A DNA stretch of 64,000 bases from Microbulbifer taiwanensis (GCF_014904815.1 NZ_JACZFR010000047.1:41138-105137); one strand, 5' to 3'; counted from the stretch's first letter, positions 34,099-41,291 are shown. The notes: generated by a model from the sequence alone, not told the origin. Made by a program: numbers and translations.

Positions 34099-34550
34099 AA
34101 CGCAACAGGGCCGGTCAGTTCGTCAAGGGTAATACCGGTGGTGGAAGGCTCCATAGAGCAAAAGTCACAAAGGACGCTGTTCTGAGAGCACTACGTCGCA
34201 AGGGTATGGATGAGAATGACTGGTATGACTTTGTTCTCAAGCAGGCTTACAACTTCAATGACAAAACCTGCCTGGACCTGATTAATGGAATCATGTTCCA
34301 GAAATACAAACCGGAACAGAAGCCAATCGCGTTCAAGATAACCGGCGAAACCCTAGTGGAAAAGGCCGAAAACATTCTGGATGAAGTTGCGCGGGGCCGC
34401 CTATCCATTGAGAACGGAACTCAACTAATCCGTAGCCTTAAAGAACTGGGTAGCCTTATAGAGTTCCACGAACTTTCAGTAAAGATAGATCAACTGGAAG
34501 AACAATTGCGGAGGTATCATGAAGAAGCGCAAAATCGTGAAGACTGGTAA
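34080..34550 (+). CDS. DUF5681/small-terminase-like DNA-packaging protein (predicted)
   Basis: 156 residues. The N-terminus NRAGQFVKGNTGGGRLHRAK resembles the DUF5681 motif (phage-derived proteins with a flexible basic GxFxKGxSGN-type start). The middle contains an HTH-like DAVLRALRRKGMDENDWYDF. The C-terminus ILDEVARGRLSIENGTQLIR, followed by a helix with a leucine/glutamate pattern, matches the tail of DUF5681 and small-terminase proteins. In satellites a private small terminase redirects the helper's packaging machinery. Family assignment is by eye; the role is inferred. Confidence 0.55.
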   Translation: MAKRELKRNRAGQFVKGNTGGGRLHRAKVTKDAVLRALRRKGMDENDWYDFVLKQAYNFNDKTCLDLINGIMFQKYKPEQKPIAFKITGETLVEKAENILDEVARGRLSIENGTQLIRSLKELGSLIEFHELSVKIDQLEEQLRRYHEEAQNREDW

Positions 34551-34653
34551 TCCTCCACAGAAACCAAAGCTGTATAGACCAGACCGCCACTTGAATACGG
34601 GCAAATATGGCTTACCGATGAAACAACTTCGCACTGGCGTAAAGAGGAAATAG
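34519..34653 (+). CDS. 44-residue basic peptide
   Basis: ATG at 34519 lies five bases after GGAGG (34510-34514), a better ribosome-binding site than most genes here. It encodes MKKRKIVKTGNPPQKPKLYR and then PDRHLNTGKYGLPMKQLRTG, ending at TAG (34651-34653). It overlaps the end of the previous gene by 32 bases and stops two bases before the next start. Strongly basic (about a third Lys/Arg), Pro/Gly-containing and probably unstructured; nucleic-acid binding is plausible. Confidence 0.55.
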   Translation: MKKRKIVKTGNPPQKPKLYRPDRHLNTGKYGLPMKQLRTGVKRK

Positions 34654-34655
34654 TA

Positions 34656-34961
34656 ATGGAACACGAGATTGATGCAACCAGAATCAACAGATATCTGAAA
34701 TGCGCCAAACGTATATTTACAGCTGAACTAATCAAAGATGACGACGATATCCCATGGTCAGAATTTGAGAAACAAATCATCAAGGACGATACACCCCTAA
34801 CCAGAAGGGATGAAAAGCTCATCGTTTTTGTTGCTCAGATGCTTGAGAAAGAACTTACCTTGGCGCTCTCAAGAGTTGAAGAATTAGAAAGCGCAATGGA
34901 ACGGATGCACGAGCGCATTAATGAGCTGGAGCTGGCCAAGTGTCAAAAAGGCTCGCGCTAA
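34656..34961 (+). CDS. Small helical protein, unknown
   Basis: 101 residues. An N-terminal TRINRYLKCAKRIFTAELI segment is followed by an acidic part (DDDDIPWSEFEKQI) and a C-terminal coiled coil (RVEELESAMERMHERINELE). It overlaps the next gene by 22 bases. No family recognised; part of the coupled small-gene run. Confidence 0.6.
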   Translation: MEHEIDATRINRYLKCAKRIFTAELIKDDDDIPWSEFEKQIIKDDTPLTRRDEKLIVFVAQMLEKELTLALSRVEELESAMERMHERINELELAKCQKGSR

Positions 34962-35161
34962 AAAGGTTATCGGACCTTGAGTCGCAACTCTGCGAATTGA
35001 GCGCTTCCATTCCTGAAGAGGGGGAGCGCGAAATTTCCATGGAAGAGTTCCACGCTTACTATAAGTGGTCCGCCAGCAACCCGGGGGCATACTATAAAAA
35101 AGATCCAGACCTTCAATGGGACGTAGACTATTTCTTTGAGAAATTTAACAGGGACTTCTGA
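34940..35161 (+). CDS. Small protein, paralogue of its downstream neighbour
   Basis: 73 residues from the GTG at 34940. MEEFHAYYKWSASNPGAYYK followed by KDPDLQWDVDYFFEKF resembles the next gene's LAEFHAYCEWAAKEL and YKKDPHLQQIAELFLREL. Stop and next start overlap as TGATG. Function unknown; the shared E/AEFHAY...YKKDP module suggests tandem duplication. Confidence 0.6.
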   Translation: MSKRLALKRLSDLESQLCELSASIPEEGEREISMEEFHAYYKWSASNPGAYYKKDPDLQWDVDYFFEKFNRDF

Positions 35162-35370
35162 TGGGAGATGTCATCACATTCCAGCCCAAACGACGGAGTC
35201 GCAGTCTTGCTGAATTCCATGCTTACTGTGAATGGGCCGCTAAGGAGCTTTGGACAGAGGGTAACTACAATCCCGAGACCGGGGAGTTTTATAAATTTGT
35301 GACCTACAAGAAAGACCCGCATCTACAGCAAATAGCGGAGCTGTTCTTACGCGAATTGGAAATTGGTTGA
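35161..35370 (+). CDS. Small protein, last of the element's plus-strand operon
   Basis: 69 residues, coupled to the preceding paralogue by TGATG. FQPKRRSRSLAEFHAYCEWA then YKKDPHLQQIAELFLREL shows the module shared with its neighbour, with a longer loop (NYNPETGEFYKFV). A large stem-loop (35374-35454) begins three bases after its stop. Confidence 0.6.
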   Translation: MGDVITFQPKRRSRSLAEFHAYCEWAAKELWTEGNYNPETGEFYKFVTYKKDPHLQQIAELFLRELEIG

Positions 35371-35373
35371 TTC

Positions 35374-35454
35374 GCGCCCGGTGGGTGAGCCGGTCTCTTC
35401 GGTAACCTTTAATCCCCCGAAGGGATTACCAGTTAAGAGGCACCTACCGGGCGC
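35374..35454 (+). terminator. Large bulged stem-loop behind the small-gene operon
   Basis: GCGCCCGGTGGGTG (35374-35387) pairs with CACCTACCGGGCGC (35441-35454), 13 of 14 with one G-T. Inside, TCTCTT pairs with AAGAGG and TAATCCC pairs with GGGATTA around a CCGAA loop, with asymmetric bulges between. It lies between convergent genes and may end transcription, but the multi-bulged cruciform could equally be a structured RNA or a folded-DNA recombination or packaging signal. There is no T-run. Confidence 0.55.
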
Positions 35455-35514
35455 ATCCGTCACCTGGGTGAGTGGTGAGGCAGCCGGGGCAGACCGGCAA
35501 CTTCCAATTGCAAT

Positions 35515-36420
35515 TCAATATAGAACAGCCACTGCCTCGTAAACTGAAAACCCTTTCATCTCACAATATTTTTCCAGACTTTCCCTAAAGCGTATCTTGA
35601 GAATAAGGAAATCTGGAACAGCCTTTCCGTCAACCACCCCCATAGAATCTTTTAAGTCAGAGTCAAGCATTTTAAGTATCTCACCAATATTTTCCCTCCC
35701 CTTCTCAGAGGCCCAAAGGTTTTCCAAACTGGACATTACTGAAGCCAAGGCTCTTTGCTGACTATTCAGGCATCCACGGGTTAGATCAGCACTATAAGGG
35801 TATTCTGTTTTGCAGATATTAAGCAGTGCATTAGAAGCTGATAACTTGCGAAGGCTGCCTACTGTTTCTAAGTATACTTCGGAATCAGGGAGCGGGCTTT
35901 CCTTTTCCAGCTTAACCGGCTTAGAATTTTTCTGAGTAATTCTCTCTTCCCTTTCCATTGCCTCGAAAACTATTTTGTCAAGCGCCAAGTTGTAGTTTTT
36001 AAACAGCGAGTGGTTATCAGATAAGTCCCGCGCGCATTCATCGATAACTTCGTAAAATGTTTTCCTGATATAGCTAGAGCGCCTCTTCGGGTAGATTTTT
36101 GATTCGTAATCAACGGGCAATTCCCTACCGGTTTCAAGAATTATTTTGCAGGTTAATGGAAAAGCACTTACCCCATCACTCCAATGACCGTCAATAACCC
36201 CTACCCGCTGCTGTTTCTCGTGCAACCCTACAAATAGCGACTCTCTTTTTATTTCTGGATCAGCGTCAGAAAATACCGGCTCTGTACCAAATGTGAGCTT
36301 TAGGAAGTATTCTTCGTAGAGGGAATCTAGCTGCTTTTGCGCCTCTTCACGGGATGGAGTAAACAAGGCTACAGCACTGTTACAAAAAAGCAGCAGAGAT
36401 AAAAGTAATAACTTTTTCAT
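35515..36420 (-). CDS. Secreted protein of unknown function, element cargo
   Basis: 301 residues, the only leftward gene of the element. The signal peptide MKKLLLLSLLLFCNSAVA is clear. The mature part is mostly helical, with four cysteines that could pair (LTCKII, ECARDL, NICKTEY, GCLNSQ) and a fifth near the end. No domain is recognised. AT-rich like the rest of the element. Reverse orientation at the element's right end suggests an independently expressed cargo gene acting in the envelope, for example in exclusion or adhesion, but nothing in the sequence fixes that. Confidence 0.7.
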   Translation of the reverse strand: MKKLLLLSLLLFCNSAVALFTPSREEAQKQLDSLYEEYFLKLTFGTEPVFSDADPEIKRESLFVGLHEKQQRVGVIDGHWSDGVSAFPLTCKIILETGRELPVDYESKIYPKRRSSYIRKTFYEVIDECARDLSDNHSLFKNYNLALDKIVFEAMEREERITQKNSKPVKLEKESPLPDSEVYLETVGSLRKLSASNALLNICKTEYPYSADLTRGCLNSQQRALASVMSSLENLWASEKGRENIGEILKMLDSDLKDSMGVVDGKAVPDFLILKIRFRESLEKYCEMKGFSVYEAVAVLY

Positions 36421-36445
36421 AGGAATTGTTCGAATTGGTTTGTAA

Positions 36446-36507
36446 GCGCCCGGGGGTAGGATATTCGATACTGAGCCAATTGTAGCCGCTTACTCGCCAC
36501 CGGGCGC
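36446..36507. repeat. Inverted GCGCCCGG repeats upstream of the secreted cargo gene
   Basis: GCGCCCGG at 36446-36453 and CCGGGCGC at 36500-36507 are exact reverse complements 46 bp apart, 26-87 bp upstream of the minus-strand gene. A competing pair GTAAGCG (36443-36449) and CGCTTAC (36487-36493) overlaps them. Possible operator or terminator for incoming transcription. Confidence 0.45.
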
Positions 36508-36572
36508 CAATGTAGGTCGCAGTCGTCGGACCAAAGGGGAGATTTCAGCAAAGGGGAACCCGGTCAAAACCT

Positions 36573-36589
36573 TTGCACAGGCTTTGCAC
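36573..36589 (+). repeat. Arm-type-like 17-bp direct repeat, copy 2
   Basis: Identical and parallel to 27437-27453 (TTGCACAGGCTTTGCAC), eight bases outside the stop codon of the rebuilt hydrolase gene, on the element side of attR. Confidence 0.6.
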
Positions 36590-36597
36590 GAGAACCA

Positions 36598-37485
36598 CTA
36601 ACCCAAGTGACGTTCGAACAGTGCCAGCGCCCTATTCCAGGCATGGCGGGCCTTTGCGGGGTTATGGACCGCGGAATCCGTCGGGCACCAGCCGTGCAGC
36701 GTTCCCTCGTAAACCTCTATTTCAGCCGGTACTCCGGCACTGTCGAAGGCCTCGCGTAAAGCGACCTTGGCCTCGGGATCCCGCTCGTCATCATTCTCCG
36801 CGATTGCAACCAGGAAGCCGGCCTTGATTTTAGGCACCAGGCGGTGTGGACTGTCTTCACCATCGGTCACCAGTCCGCCTCCGTGAAAGGAGGCGCCGGC
36901 GCCGATACGCTCCGGCATATCCGCAGACAGGCGGAACGCATAGGATCCGGTCATGCAAAAACCCATGGTGCCGATTTTCTTGCTGTTATCCACCGAGGGT
37001 TGCCGATCGAGAAACTCGACGAAAGCGCGTCCATCCACGACACTGGTTGCCGGCGACAGGGTGCCGGCCAGCTCTTTCGCCCTGGGCCAGATCTTCTTGC
37101 GCAACTCTGGATCTATCGTCTTCGCCTCGTCGGGAATCAGCTGCGCCCTGGTGGTGCGGTAATAGGGATTGACCACCAGCACCGAATAGCCGGATTCCGC
37201 CAGCCGCTTGCCCATCTGGCGAAAGGCCGGGCGCATGCCGAATATATCCGGCCACAGGATAACCCCGGGATGCCGCCCCTCAGCCGGGTGTACGAAATAA
37301 CCATCGGCCTCACCATCTGGCGTCGGCACTTTTACCTTCTCTTCCACCACGGCTTCCGCCCGCGCCCCTATCGGCAATACCGCCGCCAGGGCCGCCCCCA
37401 GGCCCGCCTTACCAAAACTGCGGCGGGTTATGCCACGGCGGCGAAAATAGGATTCCACATCGTTGTTGGTCAAATCATCACACAT
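36598..37485 (-). CDS. Tat-exported dienelactone hydrolase, 3' end supplied by the element
   Basis: 295 residues from the ATG at 37485, with AGGAG nine bases ahead; a longer upstream frame would bury the Tat signal. RRRGITRRSFGKAGLG is a twin-arginine signal with the cleavage region near GARA (residue 43). The DLH fold has the nucleophile Cys177 in GFCMTGS, His264 in LHGWCP and an acid near Asp232. The family hydrolyses dienelactone or related esters and lactones; the periplasmic substrate is unknown. The last 25 codons downstream of the att core come from the integrated element, while the native end lies at 27207. Confidence 0.87.
   Translation of the reverse strand: MCDDLTNNDVESYFRRRGITRRSFGKAGLGAALAAVLPIGARAEAVVEEKVKVPTPDGEADGYFVHPAEGRHPGVILWPDIFGMRPAFRQMGKRLAESGYSVLVVNPYYRTTRAQLIPDEAKTIDPELRKKIWPRAKELAGTLSPATSVVDGRAFVEFLDRQPSVDNSKKIGTMGFCMTGSYAFRLSADMPERIGAGASFHGGGLVTDGEDSPHRLVPKIKAGFLVAIAENDDERDPEAKVALREAFDSAGVPAEIEVYEGTLHGWCPTDSAVHNPAKARHAWNRALALFERHLG
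36674..36698 (+). repeat. attR core (25-bp direct repeat, copy 2)
   Basis: Identical to 27283-27307. It lies within codons for HGWCPTDS of the hydrolase. To its left is the element-borne hydrolase 3' end and to its right the native gene body, the mirror image of attL. Confidence 0.78.
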
Positions 37486-37843
37486 TGTCCGGTCTCCTGA
37501 GACTCTTCCCACACGGTTAGCTTCTTTTTTTGGGGCTTCTCGCGCATGCTCCACCCCCAGCGGCTGGCCCAGTCTGTTTATAACAAGTGCTGACTGCATG
37601 GGCCAGAGCCGGCAGCAGGAATGGGCCTAGCATCGACGGTGAAATCAGGGCGCCTTTGGGCATACCGGTACCGTTTGCGGCGTTTTGGCGAATCTGACAA
37701 CTGCTTTAGCTTCGGCTTTTTTAGAGGCACCAGAATGAACTCCTGCTGTCGGCAGACTCTTGGAGGCACGATTCAGATCAATTACTCTCAATGGCACCCA
37801 AAACCCGCCGGACACAGGGGCCAATATCAACAGGGACAACAGC

Positions 37844-39631
37844 ATGGAAGAGCCGAAGACGCAATTTGATGTAGTCGGTGATGCACCCGACCTCCGCGAC
37901 CGTTATTACGAGCCCCGCCTTTCCCCCCTGCCCGCGGAAATGCACCCGCCCCAGGACCTGATCATCCTCGACCAGGGAGAGGACGGGGCCTGTACCGGGT
38001 TTGGCCTGGCAGCGGTGATCAATCGGCTGTACCAGCAGCAGAGCCAGGATGCAATGGTCAGTCCATGGATGATTTATCATATGGCGCGCCGTTACGATGA
38101 GTGGCCCGGTGAGGATTACGAGGGCTCCAGTTGCCGCGGCGCCATCAAGGGCTGGCTGAATTCCGGCGTCTGCCACGACTCCCTGTACGGCAGGGACGAC
38201 GGCGACACACCCAACTTTGATCAACTCGAGGATGCAAAGTCCCGCACCATCGGCGCCTATTACCGGGTGCGCCCGGAAATTACCGAGATGCACTACGCGA
38301 TTCGGGAAACGGGCATCATCTACGTTTCCGCGACCATTCACGAAGGCTGGTTCAAACTCCGCAGGAACCACGCCGGTGAATTTGTCATAGCTCCCAACAA
38401 ACATCAGGTGGGTGGGCACGCCTTTGCGATTGTCGGATATAACGCAGACGGCTTCTGGGTGCAGAATTCCTGGGGCAGAGACTGGGGCAGCAATGGGCTG
38501 GCGCTCTGGCCCTACGAGGACTGGCTGGATTCAGTCTACGACGCCTGGGTGGTACAGGTGGCTCTGCCCACGCCGCAGATATTCGACCGGCTGCGTCGGG
38601 CGGGCACCCAGTCCAGCGCCAATCTCGCCGCTGCCGGCACCCCGAGTCGCAATGAAATCTGGCGGCACTTCGCCCACTTCGACGACGGCAGCTTTCACGA
38701 TCACGGCAAGTACTGGAGTAACGAGACTCACATCCGTGCAATAGCCGACAATTTGCGCCAGCACAGAGACAGTTTCGACCACCTGCTGCTCTACGCACAC
38801 GGCGGGCTCAACAGTGTAAAGACTTCGGCGCGTCGCATCGGGGCGATGAAGGAGATCTTTCTCGAAAACCGCATCTACCCCTTTCATTTCATGTACGATA
38901 CCGGCCTTCTCGAGGAATTGAAGGATGTGCTGTTTGGCAAGTTCTCCCGCGCCGAACGCATTGCCGGCGGTATCCGCGACTGGTTCGACCGCCGCATCGA
39001 GAATATGATCCGCATCCCCGGCCGGGCGGTATGGCGCGAGATGAAGCGCGGCGCTACCAGGCCCTTCGAGCGCCAGGACAGCCACGGTTCACGCACACTG
39101 AAGCTCCTGCTGGAAACCGTCGCCGACATCGGTGACAAAAAGGTACACATTGCCGGACACAGCACCGGCGCTATATTGCAGGCACACCTGCTGCAGCGCT
39201 TGTTCAAAGACAACTTATTCAACAGGGTGGCCAGCTGCTCCCTGTTCGCCCCCGCCGCCAGCTATGAGGTCTACCACCACATGTATCGGCCGCTGATCAA
39301 GAACGGTCGCGTCGCGGAGGCTACTGTCTACAACCTTTCGAGCCAGCAGGAGGAGGACGACCATGTTGCCGGCGTTTACGGTAAATCCCTGCTGTACCTG
39401 GTCTCCAATGCCTTTGAGGATCAGCGCGGCGAGGCATTGATGGGCATGAAGGTCTTCAACGACAGGTTTCCGATGGGTGACGTCACCCTGCGCTACAGTC
39501 CGTCCTCTGCTACGGCCAGCAGCTCTCACGGCGGCTTCGACAATGACCCGGTGACAATGAACCACCTACTGCGCCGGGTTCTGGGCAAGAAGCCGCGGCG
39601 ACTGTTTACTGCGAGCGATCTGCAGTACTGA
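37844..39631 (+). CDS. Papain-like cysteine protease fused to an alpha/beta hydrolase-like domain
   Basis: 595 residues from the ATG at 37844. The N-terminal half is a C1-type peptidase: oxyanion Gln44 and nucleophile Cys50 in QGEDGACTGFGLA, His192 in VGGHAFAIVGYN and Asn208 in WVQNSWGRDWG. From about residue 300 a second domain starts with HLLLYAHGGLNSVKTSARR and contains KVHIAGHSTGAILQAHLL with a GxSxG elbow (Ser440) and a late HGGFDNDP that could supply His. There is no signal peptide. Substrates are unknown; both active sites look complete. Stand-alone gene. Confidence 0.8.
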   Translation: MEEPKTQFDVVGDAPDLRDRYYEPRLSPLPAEMHPPQDLIILDQGEDGACTGFGLAAVINRLYQQQSQDAMVSPWMIYHMARRYDEWPGEDYEGSSCRGAIKGWLNSGVCHDSLYGRDDGDTPNFDQLEDAKSRTIGAYYRVRPEITEMHYAIRETGIIYVSATIHEGWFKLRRNHAGEFVIAPNKHQVGGHAFAIVGYNADGFWVQNSWGRDWGSNGLALWPYEDWLDSVYDAWVVQVALPTPQIFDRLRRAGTQSSANLAAAGTPSRNEIWRHFAHFDDGSFHDHGKYWSNETHIRAIADNLRQHRDSFDHLLLYAHGGLNSVKTSARRIGAMKEIFLENRIYPFHFMYDTGLLEELKDVLFGKFSRAERIAGGIRDWFDRRIENMIRIPGRAVWREMKRGATRPFERQDSHGSRTLKLLLETVADIGDKKVHIAGHSTGAILQAHLLQRLFKDNLFNRVASCSLFAPAASYEVYHHMYRPLIKNGRVAEATVYNLSSQQEEDDHVAGVYGKSLLYLVSNAFEDQRGEALMGMKVFNDRFPMGDVTLRYSPSSATASSSHGGFDNDPVTMNHLLRRVLGKKPRRLFTASDLQY

Positions 39632-39677
39632 GTGGCAAGGATAACGGCTGCGCGAGTGCGCAATTCGCTGGAGCCGG

Positions 39678-40346
39678 TTACCCGATCGAAAATGCCAATA
39701 TCTGACTTATCTCGTTCAGGCTGCGCCCGCTCTGTGTCTGCCAGCCAGTCATGGCCTGCTGCAGCGCGGCCCAATCCTTTTTCGACGAGGGCGACTTCTG
39801 CACTACACCCTCGCGGACCAGCGCCCGCACCATGTCGTTGGAGAAAACCAGCGTATCCACCCCCATGCGGCGCAGGAACACCTGGGCTGACTTGCCTCCC
39901 AGCCTGTCGCCGCCCTTCTGCAACCCGCGGAGATTATCGGCGTAGCTTTCACTGTTCCAAACGGCAAAATAATTGCCCAGTCCGCCGTGCTCTTCGGAAA
40001 GTCGCCAGAAAAAGTCTGCGTTCAGCTGGATGGACTTGGTCTTTTTCCAATGGCGAATCATGCCGTCCCGCTTCAGCAGTTCTTCCAGCGCCTCATCGGA
40101 CAGGAAACGGCAGTAGGACAGTTCAAAGCCTTGGAAAATTTCTTCTATGCGCGGCCACTTGCTGTCTACCACCTTCCAGTTGAAGCCGGCCTGGAATACG
40201 GCCCTGGAGGCCTCGGACAACCAGCGGTTGTCGGGGACTTTGCGGAGGTTGGCGGCGGACTCTGGTCTGGTCAGGCGCGCCTGCAGTTCTGATTTCCCAC
40301 CAAACCGCTCAATGACTTTTTCTTCTATTTCTTCAAAATTCCGCAT
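39678..40346 (-). CDS. DNA-3-methyladenine glycosylase I-like protein
   Basis: 222 residues from the ATG at 40346, with AGGA ahead; the longer frame start lacks one. LSEASRAVFQAGFNWKVVDS and FWRLSEEHGGLGNYFAVWNS resemble the helical Tag/adenine-glycosylase fold (YEXXVFxxxxxxxSW-type helix), and GGKSAQVFLRRMGVDTLVFS is the HhH-like end. The classical Tag zinc ligands at both termini are not evident, so it belongs to a divergent branch. Base-excision repair is the family role. It converges on the protease-hydrolase gene. Confidence 0.68.
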   Translation of the reverse strand: MRNFEEIEEKVIERFGGKSELQARLTRPESAANLRKVPDNRWLSEASRAVFQAGFNWKVVDSKWPRIEEIFQGFELSYCRFLSDEALEELLKRDGMIRHWKKTKSIQLNADFFWRLSEEHGGLGNYFAVWNSESYADNLRGLQKGGDRLGGKSAQVFLRRMGVDTLVFSNDMVRALVREGVVQKSPSSKKDWAALQQAMTGWQTQSGRSLNEISQILAFSIG

Positions 40347-40418
40347 GGCTTTCCTGTAACAGGTATCAATCAACCGGGCCAAATGCATAAATCACGCTGC
40401 CGGTGCACCGACGGCGAA

Positions 40419-41291
40419 TCATAGAGGTTCAATCGTACCCGCCAGGTGCGGTTTTTTACCCGCGCCATCTTTCACCTGGAATTCAACGCGCCCGCCCTCG
40501 GTCACGCAATACTGGAACTGCACGTCAGACGGCAGCAGTATCGGCAACTTGAAGAAAACGTCTACCTTGAATGGCCCGCCGGGCAGCAGGCTGTCCAGCT
40601 GCGCCAGGCTGCGCGCCTTGGTCCACATGCCGTGGGCTATGGCGCGGCGAAAACCGAACAGCCGGGCAGTGATTGCGGACAGGTGAATCGGGTTGCTGTC
40701 GCCGGAGACGCGGGCATAGCGGCGGCCGGTATCGGCGGGCACATGCCACCGCGTCACTGAGACAGGGTTAAATTCCCCCTTTCTTCTTTTTCCGGCGACC
40801 CTGACCGCCGATCTGCTCCCCCTGCCGCGCCGCAGCATGGTGGTCACACATTCCCAGGCCAGCTCCCCTCCGATGGAGACCCGCGTGTGCAGATCGAATT
40901 CCAGCCCCTTGGGGGCGGGGCGCGGGCCGCTCAGGCTGCAGTCGATATCGAGCAGCTCTCCGCCGCCGATGCCCCGGTATTGGGTGATGCTGTTGCGCAG
41001 GTGCACCAGTCCCAATACCCGGAAGGGAAAGGCATCGGAGACCAGCAGTTCCATATGCAGGGGTGCGGCCAGCACGAATGGATAGGTGACCGGCAGGCTG
41101 TCGCCGGCGGGAAAACCGCACAATTTGCGATAGGCGCTCAGGGATTTTGCGTCGACGCGCCTGCCTTTCAGCACCACCCTGCCCAGCTCGCGCTCCTCGG
41201 CCGGCGGCTGCCCGGACTTTCTGGCGGTGAGGGCGCGCAGGTAGTAGGACGGGACTGAGGGCGCGGATTTCAGTTCAATTGTCTTGGACAT
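40419..41291 (-). CDS. MaoC-like hotdog-fold dehydratase
   Basis: 290 residues. The C-terminal hotdog domain has YARVSGDSNPIHLSAITARL and AIAHGMWTKARS, matching the MaoC/R-specific enoyl-CoA hydratase signature with the catalytic Asp/His pair (SGDxNPIH). The N-terminal half looks like a second, degenerate hotdog (YPFVLAAPLHMELL). Such double-hotdog proteins hydrate enoyl-CoA or act on related acyl thioesters. AAGG precedes the ATG. It may follow on from the phosphatase gene upstream, but 117 bp separate them. Confidence 0.82.
   Translation of the reverse strand: MSKTIELKSAPSVPSYYLRALTARKSGQPPAEERELGRVVLKGRRVDAKSLSAYRKLCGFPAGDSLPVTYPFVLAAPLHMELLVSDAFPFRVLGLVHLRNSITQYRGIGGGELLDIDCSLSGPRPAPKGLEFDLHTRVSIGGELAWECVTTMLRRGRGSRSAVRVAGKRRKGEFNPVSVTRWHVPADTGRRYARVSGDSNPIHLSAITARLFGFRRAIAHGMWTKARSLAQLDSLLPGGPFKVDVFFKLPILLPSDVQFQYCVTEGGRVEFQVKDGAGKKPHLAGTIEPL

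Larger units (their letters stand above)
27283..36698 (+). mobile_element. Integrative element, PICI/P4-like satellite candidate
   Basis: Bounded by a 25-bp direct repeat in the 3' end of a dienelactone hydrolase gene and coding, in order: tyrosine integrase, unknown gene, AlpA-like regulator, primase-helicase, repeat-rich non-coding region, seven small tightly packed genes including a DUF5681/small-terminase-like protein, and a reversed secreted protein. GC is clearly below the flanks. No capsid, portal, large terminase, tail, lysis or conjugation gene was seen. At 9.4 kb, the size and order fit Gram-negative phage-inducible chromosomal islands; dependence on a helper phage is inferred. Confidence 0.8.

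Noticed and set aside
35374..35454. Integron attC site
   Set aside because: Bulged stem geometry is similar, but the terminal boxes are GCGCCCGGT/ACCGGGCGC rather than RYYYAAC/GTTRRRY, and no integron integrase is present.
27437..36589. 17-bp repeats as the att cores themselves
   Set aside because: They lie inside the 25-bp repeats, and the hydrolase tail swap maps the crossover to the 25-bp core; an arm-type role fits better.
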